Assembly (NCBI GenBank): GCA_963763485.1
Contig: CAVXOW010000001.1
Span: 62,001 to 126,000, forward strand
Direction of reading: 5' to 3'
Length of the DNA stretch: 64,000 nt
Origin: CAWCKS01 sp963763485
Lineage (GTDB): Bacteria > Pseudomonadota > Alphaproteobacteria > Rhizobiales > Xanthobacteraceae
A program made the translations under genes and the position numbers. Below are positions 16,950 to 24,133 of the stretch, one piece after another. Each line of letters starts with the position of its first letter. Positions within the stretch are counted from its first letter, which is position 1. The notes under the pieces are model-generated. The model was not told the origin of the DNA. It searched no databases and saw only the letters and a program-made list of their open reading frames with translations.

Positions 16950-17410
16950 GCAAGCTCAAGGAGACTGCGGAGGCGATCGCCGACCAGGCCAAGGGCCGGA
17001 TCCTCGCGCATGTGGAGATCGCAGCAGCTCCGGAGCGGGTGTTCCAGGCGCTGGCATCGAACGAGGTTTGCGACTGGTGGGTCCGGCCCGGCGTCTTCAA
17101 CACGACCGAATGGAGCGGCGAGGTTCGTGTCGGCGGGCGCTACCGCACCAAGGGCATTGCTCGCGGCGAGCCTTACACGATCGAGGGCGAATTTCTCGAG
17201 ATCGATCCGCCGCGCAAGCTGGTGATGACCTGGCATCGCGCCGGGACGCCCGGCGAGCCGACGGTCGTCACCTACATGCTGGAGACGATCGACGGCGGCA
17301 CGCGTCTGACACTGCGCCATGCAGGCTTCACGTCAGCCGAAAACCTGACCAACGTGGCTGCGGGATGGAAGACGAGCTTTGACCAGCTGGCAGAGCTCAA
17401 GACCCGCTGA
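16946..17410 (+). CDS. SRPBCC/AHSA1 domain protein
   Basis: 154 residues. From about residue 24 (HVEIAAAPERVFQALASNEVCDWWVRPG) the sequence follows the AHSA1 branch of the START-like SRPBCC fold. Later landmarks are WSGEVRVGGRYR, IEGEFLEIDPPRKLVMTW and the closing helix GWKTSFDQLAEL. These proteins bind hydrophobic ligands in a deep cavity; the ligand here is unknown. It overlaps the ArsR gene by four bases, and this coupling with an ArsR-type repressor is a frequent arrangement. Confidence 0.88.
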   Translation: MSKLKETAEAIADQAKGRILAHVEIAAAPERVFQALASNEVCDWWVRPGVFNTTEWSGEVRVGGRYRTKGIARGEPYTIEGEFLEIDPPRKLVMTWHRAGTPGEPTVVTYMLETIDGGTRLTLRHAGFTSAENLTNVAAGWKTSFDQLAELKTR

Positions 17411-17440
17411 CTAACCGACAGCCCCCTGCAGCGAGTGCCA

Positions 17441-17818
17441 ATGATGCAACAGGAAGACGAGACCCGCAAAATCGTCGAGGAGTATTTTGCCGCCTGGACC
17501 ACGAACAGGCCTGAAGATGCCTACCGGACGCTGGCAGATGACCTCAAGTTCGCCGGTCCCACCGCGAGCTATTCCAGTGCCGCCGAATTTCGGCCGGCGC
17601 TCTTTGGTTTCGCTGCGATGACAAGAGCGGCACGCAAGATCGAACTTCTGACACAGGGTGCGTCCGCGGCGCTGCTCTACGACTGCGATCTACCCGACCC
17701 GGTCGGAACGCTGCGAATTGCATCGTTTTTCCGTGTCCGCAACGGCAAGATCTGCTGGTACGAGACCTACTTCGACGCGACCGAACTGCGCAAGCTTCTG
17801 CCAGGACGAGCAGACTGA
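17441..17818 (+). CDS. NTF2-like (SnoaL) family protein
   Basis: About 125 residues. The start is uncertain among GTG 17435, ATG 17441 and ATG 17444; 17441 is used. The pattern TRKIVEEYFAAWTTNRPEDAYRTLADDLKF (N-terminal helices then a strand) and the final strand RNGKICWYETYFDATELRKLL match the cone-shaped NTF2-like fold. It may be an isomerase-like enzyme or a ligand-binding protein. It follows the SRPBCC gene by 30 bases and could belong to the same operon, which makes a shared small-molecule role plausible but unproven. Confidence 0.7.
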   Translation: MMQQEDETRKIVEEYFAAWTTNRPEDAYRTLADDLKFAGPTASYSSAAEFRPALFGFAAMTRAARKIELLTQGASAALLYDCDLPDPVGTLRIASFFRVRNGKICWYETYFDATELRKLLPGRAD

Positions 17819-17858
17819 TATTTTCGCGTGAAAGCGTCACACCGGGAGCGCTATCGGG

Positions 17859-18257
17859 ATGCCTTATGACGAAACGCTCGCCGAGCGCATCCGGCGCATA
17901 TTGGCAGGCCGGCGCGACATCGTCGAGAAGAAGATGATGGGCGGGCTGGCGTTCACGATTGGCGGCGGCATGTGCTGCTACCTGTCGCGCAAGGGTTACT
18001 TCCTGCTCCGCGTGACGCCTGAGGCGCGCGAGCAGACGCTAGCGATGGCCCACGTCAAGCCGACCGACTTCGCCGGCCGGCGCATGTCCGGGTTTGTCCT
18101 GATCGAGCCTGACGGCATGCGCACCGACGCTGCACTCGCAAAATGGATCGAGCGCGGCATCGCCAATGCATCGGCGATGAGAGCGAGCAAGCCGGCCAAG
18201 CAGGCCGCGGCAAAGAAAGCCCCGGCCAAGCGCGTGACGAAATCATCCCGGCGTTGA
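17859..18257 (+). CDS. TfoX/Sxy N-terminal domain protein
   Basis: 132 residues. The first 95 match the TfoX N-terminal domain: YDETLAERIRRILAGRRDIVEKKMMGGLAFTIGGGMCCYL, then LRVTPEAREQTLAM and GRRMSGFVLIEPDGM. The last 35 residues are a Lys/Ala/Pro-rich basic tail like those of histone-like proteins. TfoX domains are named for competence regulation in gammaproteobacteria, but stand-alone N-domains in alphaproteobacteria have no proven role. It is convergent with hdaA, with 14 bases between. Confidence 0.82.
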   Translation: MPYDETLAERIRRILAGRRDIVEKKMMGGLAFTIGGGMCCYLSRKGYFLLRVTPEAREQTLAMAHVKPTDFAGRRMSGFVLIEPDGMRTDAALAKWIERGIANASAMRASKPAKQAAAKKAPAKRVTKSSRR

Positions 18258-18271
18258 CGGATCGCGCCCGA

Positions 18272-18955
18272 TCAACCCTCCCCATCACGCAACACCTCTG
18301 CAGCAAGCGCCCGCGTGATCGGACGGCCGCGGCGCAGTGCTTCGGCGTCAAGCAGTTCGACCGCCCGGCGCGCCGCGACGAACGAGCGTTCGATGCGCGG
18401 CAACAGGTAGCTCACGACACTTTCGTCGACGACCAGTTGCCGGTCGGCGCAGAATTTGACGATCAGCGCGCGCAGCAACTGGTCATCAGGCGGCTCGAGC
18501 TGCACGACCGGAACAGCCCGCAGGCGCGACGCGAGATCCTTGACCTGCAGCGTCCAGCCGGCGGGCTGTGTGCGCGCCGTCAGCAGCAAGACAGCGTCCT
18601 GCTCGCGCGCGAGGTTGAGCAGGTGGAACAGCGCGGGTTGATCGATGATCGACGGATCGATGTCCTCGACCACCAGCGCCCCGGTCGCAAGCGCGTCCGG
18701 CACAGTTTCGATCGCGAGATTTCGCGCGGCAATCGCGCGCGCTCCGGATCGCTCGGCCCAGATCGAGGCCAGGTGGCTCTTGCCCGATCCGGCGTCACCG
18801 GTCAGCATCACGACGGAATTCGGCCAATTGGGCCAGGCATCGACCAGCGCCAGCGCGGTGGCATTGCCGGGGCCGGCAAGAAAATCGTCGCGCGCAAAAC
18901 TCTCGGCGTGCGGCAACGTCAAGGCAAGCTGGCGAGGTTGCGCGCGGACTGTCAC
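18272..18955 (-). CDS. hdaA: DnaA regulatory inactivator HdaA
   Basis: About 227 residues from the GTG at 18955; a TTG at 18973 would add six. It is a DnaA-like AAA+ ATPase without the DNA-binding domain IV. The start (RQLALTLPHAESFARDDFLAGPGN) is typical of alphaproteobacterial HdaA. Walker A is seen as GDAGSGKSHL and Walker B as LVVEDIDPS. The sensor region includes TARTQPAGW and LASRLRAVPVVQL. Known homologues stimulate hydrolysis of DnaA-bound ATP with the beta clamp, preventing over-initiation of replication. The CDP-alcohol phosphatidyltransferase lies upstream on the same strand, beyond the Nudix gene. Confidence 0.88.
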   Translation of the reverse strand: MTVRAQPRQLALTLPHAESFARDDFLAGPGNATALALVDAWPNWPNSVVMLTGDAGSGKSHLASIWAERSGARAIAARNLAIETVPDALATGALVVEDIDPSIIDQPALFHLLNLAREQDAVLLLTARTQPAGWTLQVKDLASRLRAVPVVQLEPPDDQLLRALIVKFCADRQLVVDESVVSYLLPRIERSFVAARRAVELLDAEALRRGRPITRALAAEVLRDGEG

Positions 18956-19009
18956 GTCACTCAACTCACTCAACGCTTCGACCGGGTCACGGCAGCTTCT
19001 ATCACATCC

Positions 19010-19534
19010 TTAGCGCGTTGGGCGCGGCTGGACGAAGCTGAGACCCATGAACAGCTTTAGATCGGTCATCCGGCCCTCGCGCTCGCGCGCCTTCAGCCAT
19101 TCCGGCAATTCAGCAAGATCGACCAGGTGCACCTTGATGTCCTCATCGGGATCGAGCCGCTGCGCGCCTTTTTTCGTGACGCCGTCGGCGACAAAGATCG
19201 CCATCACTTCGTTGGTCGCGCCCGGCGAGATCGGACCCCGCGCCATCTCCCTGACCGACGTCGCGGTGTAGCCGGTCTCCTCTTCCAGCTCGCGGATCGC
19301 GGCTTCGCTCTCGCTTTCCTGCTGGGCCGGATGCTTTGCCGTATCGACCAGGCCCGCAGGCAGGCCTATCACGTGGCAATTGACCGACCGGCGATGCTGC
19401 TCGACCAGAATGATCTTGCCTTCCGTGACCGCGACAATGATCACGATGCCGGAGCTGTTCGGCCGGGTCACGAACTCCCAGCCGTCGCGGTCGATCAGAT
19501 GAAGAAATCGTCCCGCGTGCAGAACACGATCCAT
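19010..19534 (-). CDS. Nudix hydrolase
   Basis: 174 residues, starting at the ATG at 19534 with GGAGAGC upstream. The Nudix box is recognisable as GLVDTAK...EAAIRELEEETGYTA, with about six extra residues between the first glycine and the REL-EEETGY core compared with the usual spacing. The preceding strand pattern (IVAVTEGKIILVEQHR) fits ADP-ribose pyrophosphatase-like Nudix enzymes. It probably cleaves a nucleoside diphosphate linked to another group. It lies eight bases downstream of the phosphatidyltransferase gene, suggesting co-transcription. Confidence 0.88.
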   Translation of the reverse strand: MDRVLHAGRFLHLIDRDGWEFVTRPNSSGIVIIVAVTEGKIILVEQHRRSVNCHVIGLPAGLVDTAKHPAQQESESEAAIRELEEETGYTATSVREMARGPISPGATNEVMAIFVADGVTKKGAQRLDPDEDIKVHLVDLAELPEWLKAREREGRMTDLKLFMGLSFVQPRPTR

Positions 19535-19542
19535 ATGCTCTC

Positions 19543-20085
19543 CTAGCCCGGCTCAAGTTCGCTCATATGGCGGACCCACTCGACCAGATAGGCGCCGACC
19601 GAGGCAAGCGTGGTCAAGGTCACCACAACCTTCAGGATGGTATCGAGCGGAGCGAGCACCAGGCCGAATCCGAGCGTTGCCAGCGCCAGCGCGGCATAGG
19701 TGACCTGGACCAATGTATTGACCTTCGAGATCATCAGCGGCTTCATCGGGATCGGCCGGTCGAGCAACCACGACACGATGACCGCGCCGATGATGATGAC
19801 GTCGCGCGACACCACGAGAATCACGAGCCAGCGCGGCAGATCGGCGGAGATGCCGAGTGCGACATAGATCGAGACCAGCAGCGCCTTGTCGGCGAGCGGA
19901 TCGAGCAGCGCGCCCATCTCGCTCTGCATGTGGAACCGCTTGGCAAGAAAGCCGTCAACCGCATCACTGACGCCGGCGATGACGAACAGCACGAAAGCCG
20001 CCGCCATCTGCCCGGAGGTGATGGCCCAGATGATGACCGGCACGAGCAGAATGCGGCCGAGCGTAATCAGGTTCGGAATATTCAC
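19543..20085 (-). CDS. CDP-alcohol phosphatidyltransferase (PgsA-like)
   Basis: 180 residues from a GTG start at 20085, chosen because MNIPNLITLGRILLVP is the conserved N-terminus of the family. The catalytic CDP-alcohol motif is DAVDGFLAKRFHMQ...GALLDPLADK, with its invariant Asp residues and Gly. About five hydrophobic segments are present. The best match in length and start is CDP-diacylglycerol--glycerol-3-phosphate 3-phosphatidyltransferase (PgsA), which makes phosphatidylglycerol phosphate at the inner membrane. Paralogous members of the family exist, so the exact acceptor is inferred. It is divergent from purM. Confidence 0.85.
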   Translation of the reverse strand: MNIPNLITLGRILLVPVIIWAITSGQMAAAFVLFVIAGVSDAVDGFLAKRFHMQSEMGALLDPLADKALLVSIYVALGISADLPRWLVILVVSRDVIIIGAVIVSWLLDRPIPMKPLMISKVNTLVQVTYAALALATLGFGLVLAPLDTILKVVVTLTTLASVGAYLVEWVRHMSELEPG

Positions 20086-20248
20086 GTCAGGGTCCCGGCA
20101 CGCCGGACCGGCGGCCTCCGCCCAACAAGGAAGCGGGAAGGAAGCGCGCTTTCCGGCGTCCCCTACATAGTATGTTTGGATAGGTCGCGCGAGCCATTGC
20201 ATCCGGCCCAAATCCTGCGTAACGAGCGGCAGGACCTAGGGAATTGGC

Positions 20249-21319
20249 ATGACCAAGCGCAACGGCCTCACCTATGCCGACGCCGGCGTCGACATCGATG
20301 CCGGAAACCGTCTGGTCGACATGATCAAACCGTTGGTACGCGCCACCGCGCGGCCGGGCGCCGACGCCGAGATCGGCGGTTTTGGCGGCCTGTTCGATCC
20401 CAAGGCTGCCGGCTTCAAGGATCCGGTCCTGGTGGCCGCGACCGATGGCGTCGGCACCAAGCTGAAGATCGCGATCGAGGCGAACCTGCATGACGGCATC
20501 GGCGTCGACCTCGTCGCCATGTCGGTCAACGACCTCGTCGTGCAGGGCGCCGAACCGCTGTTCTTCCTCGACTATTTTGCGACCGGCAGGCTCGATCCGG
20601 AAGCTGCCGCACGGATTGTCGCAGGCATCGCGCGAGCCTGTCGCGAATCCGGCTGCGCGCTGATCGGCGGCGAGACCGCGGAGATGCCCGGGCTTTACAA
20701 GAGCGGCGACTACGATCTCGCAGGCTTTGCGGTCGGCGCCGCCGAGCGCGGCACGCTGCTGCCGCGCGGCGATGTTGGTCCTGGCGATGTGGTGATCGGC
20801 CTCGCCTCCTCCGGCCTGCACTCCAATGGATTCTCGCTGGTGCGTGGCATTGTCGGACGGACCGGTTTGCCCTGGTCGGCGCCAGCGCCGTTTGCGCCGG
20901 CGCTCACGCTCGGCGCCGCGCTCCTGACGCCGACCAGGCTCTACGTCAAATCGTGCCTGCGCGCGATCCGCGACACCGGCGCAGTCAAGGCGCTGGCGCA
21001 CATCACCGGCGGCGGCTTCACCGACAACATTCCGCGCGTGCTGCCGAAGGGGCTTGGCGTGCGCATCGACCTCAATGCACTGCCGGTGCTCCCCGTATTC
21101 AAGTGGCTGGCGCGCGAGGGCGGCGTCGCTGATCTCGAAATGCTGCGCACCTTCAACTGCGGCATCGGCATGGTCGCCGTCGTCGCCGCCGATCGCGCCG
21201 ACGACGCGGTGGCAAGCTTCAGGCCATCCGGTGAGACCGTCGTAGTGCTCGGTGAGGTCGCCGCAATCGAAGGCGAGCACCGCGTCGCCTATCGCGGCAC
21301 GCTCGATTTGCGGCTCTAG
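20249..21319 (+). CDS. purM: Phosphoribosylformylglycinamidine cyclo-ligase
   Basis: 356 residues, normal for PurM (AIR synthetase). The start YADAGVDIDAGNRLVDMIKPLV, the ATP-binding VAATDGVGTKLKIA and MSVNDLVVQGAEPLFFLDYFATG, and the later GGETAEMPGLY and HITGGGFTDNIPRVLP segments are all family signatures. It closes the imidazole ring to form AIR, step five of purine synthesis. purN begins one base after its stop codon, so the two are translationally linked. ndk lies beyond them on the opposite strand. Confidence 0.97.
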   Translation: MTKRNGLTYADAGVDIDAGNRLVDMIKPLVRATARPGADAEIGGFGGLFDPKAAGFKDPVLVAATDGVGTKLKIAIEANLHDGIGVDLVAMSVNDLVVQGAEPLFFLDYFATGRLDPEAAARIVAGIARACRESGCALIGGETAEMPGLYKSGDYDLAGFAVGAAERGTLLPRGDVGPGDVVIGLASSGLHSNGFSLVRGIVGRTGLPWSAPAPFAPALTLGAALLTPTRLYVKSCLRAIRDTGAVKALAHITGGGFTDNIPRVLPKGLGVRIDLNALPVLPVFKWLAREGGVADLEMLRTFNCGIGMVAVVAADRADDAVASFRPSGETVVVLGEVAAIEGEHRVAYRGTLDLRL

Positions 21320-21320
21320 C

Positions 21321-21926
21321 GTGGCGGCTACGGCGCTCAACATCGGTTTCCTCGCCTCCCACGGCGGCAGCAGCATGCGCGCGATCGTCGACGCGATTGC
21401 GTCGGGCGCTCTCGCAGGATCGGCCAGGATCGTCATCAGCAACAACGCCGACTCGCCTGCACTGAGCTTTGCCCGCGAGCGTCGCATCCCGACGCAGCAC
21501 ATCAGCGCGACCTCGGCCGGCGGCGAAGAGGCCGCCGATCGCGCCATCTGCGCTGCTCTGACATCCGCCGGCGCCGATTGGGTCGTGCTATCAGGCTATT
21601 TGCGCAAGCTCGGCCCGCTCACGCTGCGCACATTCGAACGGCGCATCCTCAACATCCATCCGGCGTTGCTGCCGAAGTTTGGCGGCAAGGGCATGTTCGG
21701 CCGCCACATCCATGAAGCCGTGCTCGCCGCAGGTGAGCGCGCAAGCGGCATCACGATCCATCACGTCGACGGGGAGTACGATCGTGGCGCGATCATCGCG
21801 CAACGTGAAGTGCCGGTGCTGCCCGGTGATACCGTCGAGACACTGCAACAGCGTATCATGGCGGCCGAGCCGCCCTTCTTCGTCGAGACGCTGCAGGCGA
21901 TTGCCGCCCGGCAGCTCAAGGTCTGA
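21321..21926 (+). CDS. purN: Phosphoribosylglycinamide formyltransferase
   Basis: 201 residues from a GTG at 21321, directly after the purM stop. The start is set by the family N-terminus (LNIGFLASHGGSSMRAI, where most homologues have SGxGSN). Catalytic landmarks are the folate-binding region NIHPALLPKF with its Asn-His pair and the later HHVDGEYDRGAIIAQ with the catalytic aspartate. The enzyme transfers a formyl group to GAR, the third step of purine synthesis. It forms a two-gene operon with purM. Confidence 0.95.
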   Translation: MAATALNIGFLASHGGSSMRAIVDAIASGALAGSARIVISNNADSPALSFARERRIPTQHISATSAGGEEAADRAICAALTSAGADWVVLSGYLRKLGPLTLRTFERRILNIHPALLPKFGGKGMFGRHIHEAVLAAGERASGITIHHVDGEYDRGAIIAQREVPVLPGDTVETLQQRIMAAEPPFFVETLQAIAARQLKV

Positions 21927-21945
21927 GCTCTCGCCGCTTCCGCGC

Positions 21946-22368
21946 TTAGCCGACGATCTCGTTGCCGGAGAAGAACTGCGCGATCTCGATGACTGCGGTC
22001 TCGGGCGCATCCGAGCCGTGCACCGAGTTCTCGCCGATCGACTTCGCATGCAGCTTGCGGATCGTGCCGTCGGCTGCCTTTGACGGATCGGTCGCGCCCA
22101 TCACTTCGCGGTACTTTGCGATCGCGTTGTTGCCTTCGAGCACCTGGACCACGACCGGGCCGGAGGTCATGAACTCGACGAGCTCGCCGAAGAACGGCCG
22201 CGCGTTGTGGACGGCGTAGAACGTCTCGGCCTGCTCTTTCGTCATGCGGATGCGCTTTTGCGCAACGATGCGCAAACCGGCCTTCTCGATCAGCGCATTG
22301 ACCGCACCGGTCAGATTGCGCTCGGTCGCATCGGGCTTGATGATCGAGAAGGTCCGTTCGGTGGCCAT
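21946..22368 (-). CDS. ndk: Nucleoside diphosphate kinase
   Basis: 140 residues, the standard length. The N-terminal ERTFSIIKPDATERN contains Lys11. The active-site histidine that carries the phosphate is His117 in ENSVHGSDAPETA. It balances nucleoside triphosphate pools using ATP. It is convergent with purN, with 19 bases between stops. Confidence 0.97.
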   Translation of the reverse strand: MATERTFSIIKPDATERNLTGAVNALIEKAGLRIVAQKRIRMTKEQAETFYAVHNARPFFGELVEFMTSGPVVVQVLEGNNAIAKYREVMGATDPSKAADGTIRKLHAKSIGENSVHGSDAPETAVIEIAQFFSGNEIVG

Positions 22369-22687
22369 TTTTGATCCGTTCCCAGGGTCCAGATTTTCTG
22401 CGGAAAGTGGCGGCGCTTATAGCGGCGGGGTCAGGTCTCGGCAAGCCGCACCGGCGGAATGAAGGCGCACCGCGCGACCTCGCCCAGGTGTTCAAGGCCT
22501 CGCGGCGCCTTACCGCGAATTCACGAACCTGAATGATTTCTGAGCGGCGCGTGCCGGTCCGGTTCAGCTCGCGGGCGCTAGATTTGGCGTCATAAGGCAA
22601 AGATGTTGGTTAACGCGGCCGAAGCGAACACAGGATGTCCGTTATACCCGCGAACCCGACCAAAGCCTTGCGATGAGGAGGAAGACC
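22369..22687. other. Intergenic region between ndk and the first small secreted protein
   Basis: About 320 bases carrying the promoter of ndk (minus strand) and of the small secreted gene (plus strand). The GAGGAGG ribosome-binding site of the latter lies at its right edge. I see no gene, repeat or strong hairpin in it. Confidence 0.4.
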
Positions 22688-22936
22688 ATGTTCCGCAAAC
22701 TTGCTCTTGGACTTTTCGCCGCCGTTTCGCTTGGCGCCGCGGCGCTCGCCCCGACCAGCGCATCGGCTTTCTACGGCGGGCCGCACTGGCACCCGGGCTT
22801 CGGCTTTCACCACTTCTGGGGCCCGCGCGTCGTGGTCGGCGGCCCGGTCTATTACAGCGGCTACTCCTGCGTGGTGCGCCGCTGGGTTCCGACCCCCTGG
22901 GGTCCGCGGCCGCGTCTGATCAACCGCTGCTACTGA
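22688..22936 (+). CDS. Small secreted protein, paralogue 1
   Basis: 82 residues. The ATG at 22688 follows a strong GAGGAGG ribosome-binding site. It has a signal peptide (FRKLALGLFAAVSLGAAALAPTSASA), then a short mature part rich in Gly, His, Trp, Pro and Tyr. The mature part ends with two cysteines in YSCVVRRW and LINRCY. It strongly resembles the gene at 23750-24010 in signal sequence, size and basic Cys-containing end. The stop codon is directly followed by a dispersed palindrome and, 95 bases on, by a terminator. Function unknown; export is likely. Confidence 0.75.
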   Translation: MFRKLALGLFAAVSLGAAALAPTSASAFYGGPHWHPGFGFHHFWGPRVVVGGPVYYSGYSCVVRRWVPTPWGPRPRLINRCY

Positions 22937-22983
22937 CGCATGATCCGGAAAAGTGCGACGTGGTTTTCCGAAAAGATCATGCG
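22937..22983. repeat. Dispersed palindrome, copy A (GCATGATC...GATCATGC)
   Basis: An interrupted palindrome whose ends are CGCATGATC and GATCATGCG, with inner CCGGAAAAGTG and GGTTTTCCG arms. It begins on the base after the TGA of the preceding gene. Three further copies are at 36662-36710, 40094-40163 and 56242-56290. The transcript would fold into a long hairpin. Confidence 0.85.
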
Positions 22984-23031
22984 CAATAAGTGAACGGCAC
23001 ACGACACACCCCCGCTCGTGCTGCTGACCTG

Positions 23032-23061
23032 CCCCGGCCCATGTGGCCGGGGCTTTGTCTT
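23032..23061 (+). terminator. Rho-independent terminator after small secreted protein 1
   Basis: The stem CCCCGGCC/GGCCGGGG with a five-base loop is followed by CTTTGTCTT. The same stem core and tail follow the second paralogue at 24036-24068. Confidence 0.8.
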
Positions 23062-23137
23062 GCGACGGCAGTCCGCATCGAACGAACCATCGCCTCCTCG
23101 CGTCTAACGACTAAGCGAAGGCGGGAGCAGTCGCGCG

Positions 23138-23575
23138 ATGACCGACGAGAATGCCGAGGCTGCCTAGCGTGAAGCCGCACATCGCGGCCTGATCGCGCGC
23201 ACGCAGGGAGATCTTGCGCGTGCAATCGAGGCGTTCAGCGCTGCCCTTGCACTCAAGCCCGACGATGCCAACCTCCGGTTCTATCGCGCGCTCAGCTATT
23301 TCGACATCAAGGACTATCCGCGCGCCGTCACCGACTTCACACTCGTGATCCAGGCTTCGCCGAACTGGCCCAGCGGCCACGTCAAACGCGGCTTCGTCTA
23401 TCTGGCGATGAACGAAATCGACAAGGCGATCGCTGATTTCACCGAATCGATCAGGCTGTCCCCCACCCTGGCGCCGCTCTATTCCAATCGCGCCGACGCC
23501 TATATCGCCAAGGGCGACTTCGTGCGCGCCAATGCCGACCTGCGCAAGGCCGCCGAGCTCGATGGCAAGGCTTGA
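23138..23575 (+). pseudogene. TPR-repeat protein with in-frame amber codon
   Basis: The frame starts MTDENAEAA at ATG 23138, hits TAG at 23165-23167, and then continues for 136 codons as a good tetratricopeptide protein: DLARAIEAFSAALALKPDDANLRFYRALSYFDIKDY, then SPNWPSGHVKRGFVYLAMNEIDKAIADF and SPTLAPLYSNRADAYIAKGDFVRANADLRKA, about three repeats. No ATG, GTG or TTG between the TAG and the first repeat would restore the whole domain; a GTG at about 23345 keeps only the last repeats. No signal peptide is present. It sits between two paralogous secreted-protein genes. It is either a decayed gene or a single base-call error. Confidence 0.6.
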
Positions 23576-23749
23576 TAACCCGCGTCAGGGCATTCGCCAG
23601 AGTGTTTCAGTTCGGTTTCACGACGTCGGAAATCTGGTTTCATCGCGAACTTTCTCCATCGCTTCCGTGAACGCGCGTGACCCAAGTCACGTCCTACCTG
23701 CGGGACGCAACACCAGGCGCCAACGCGCGCCACCAAGATGGAGAAGACC

Positions 23750-24010
23750 ATGCTTCGCAAGATCACCCTCGGACTCCTCGCCGCAGCTTCAATCGGCGCG
23801 ACCGCGTTCCTGCCGACCGCGGCTTCGGCTCACCCCATGGGCTGGGGTTGGGGCTATGGCGGCTGGTATCCGGGTTATGTCGGCCCGACCGTCGTGCTGT
23901 CGACGCCCGTCATTTCGTCGCCCGTGATCAGCGATCCGTGCCTGCAGAAGATGCCGGTGCAGACCCGCCACGGCATCCGCTATCGCATCGTCCGCACCTG
24001 CGGCTTCTGA
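23750..24010 (+). CDS. Small secreted protein, paralogue 2
   Basis: 86 residues starting at ATG 23750 after GGAGAAG. The signal peptide (LRKITLGLLAAASIGATAFLPTAASA) aligns closely with that of the gene at 22688. The mature part is Gly/Trp/Tyr-rich at first (GWGWGYGGWYPGY) and ends with a cysteine pair in SDPCLQKMPVQTRHG and RTCGF. The gene plus its terminator looks like a duplicate of the earlier unit, with the TPR remnant between. Function unknown; export is likely. Confidence 0.75.
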   Translation: MLRKITLGLLAAASIGATAFLPTAASAHPMGWGWGYGGWYPGYVGPTVVLSTPVISSPVISDPCLQKMPVQTRHGIRYRIVRTCGF

Positions 24011-24035
24011 TCACAATCGCCTTCCAGGAGAACAG

Positions 24036-24068
24036 CCCCGGCCGCGCCTGCGGCCGGGGTTTTGTCTT
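24036..24068 (+). terminator. Rho-independent terminator after small secreted protein 2
   Basis: A 10-bp perfect stem CCCCGGCCGC/GCGGCCGGGG with a GCCT loop and a TTTTGTCTT tail, 25 bases past the stop codon. Confidence 0.85.
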
Positions 24069-24133
24069 GTCGGCTGTCGTTTCACGGCAACAAAGCGATT
24101 GCGTTTGGCCGACGTTATGGCCAAAACGCGCGC

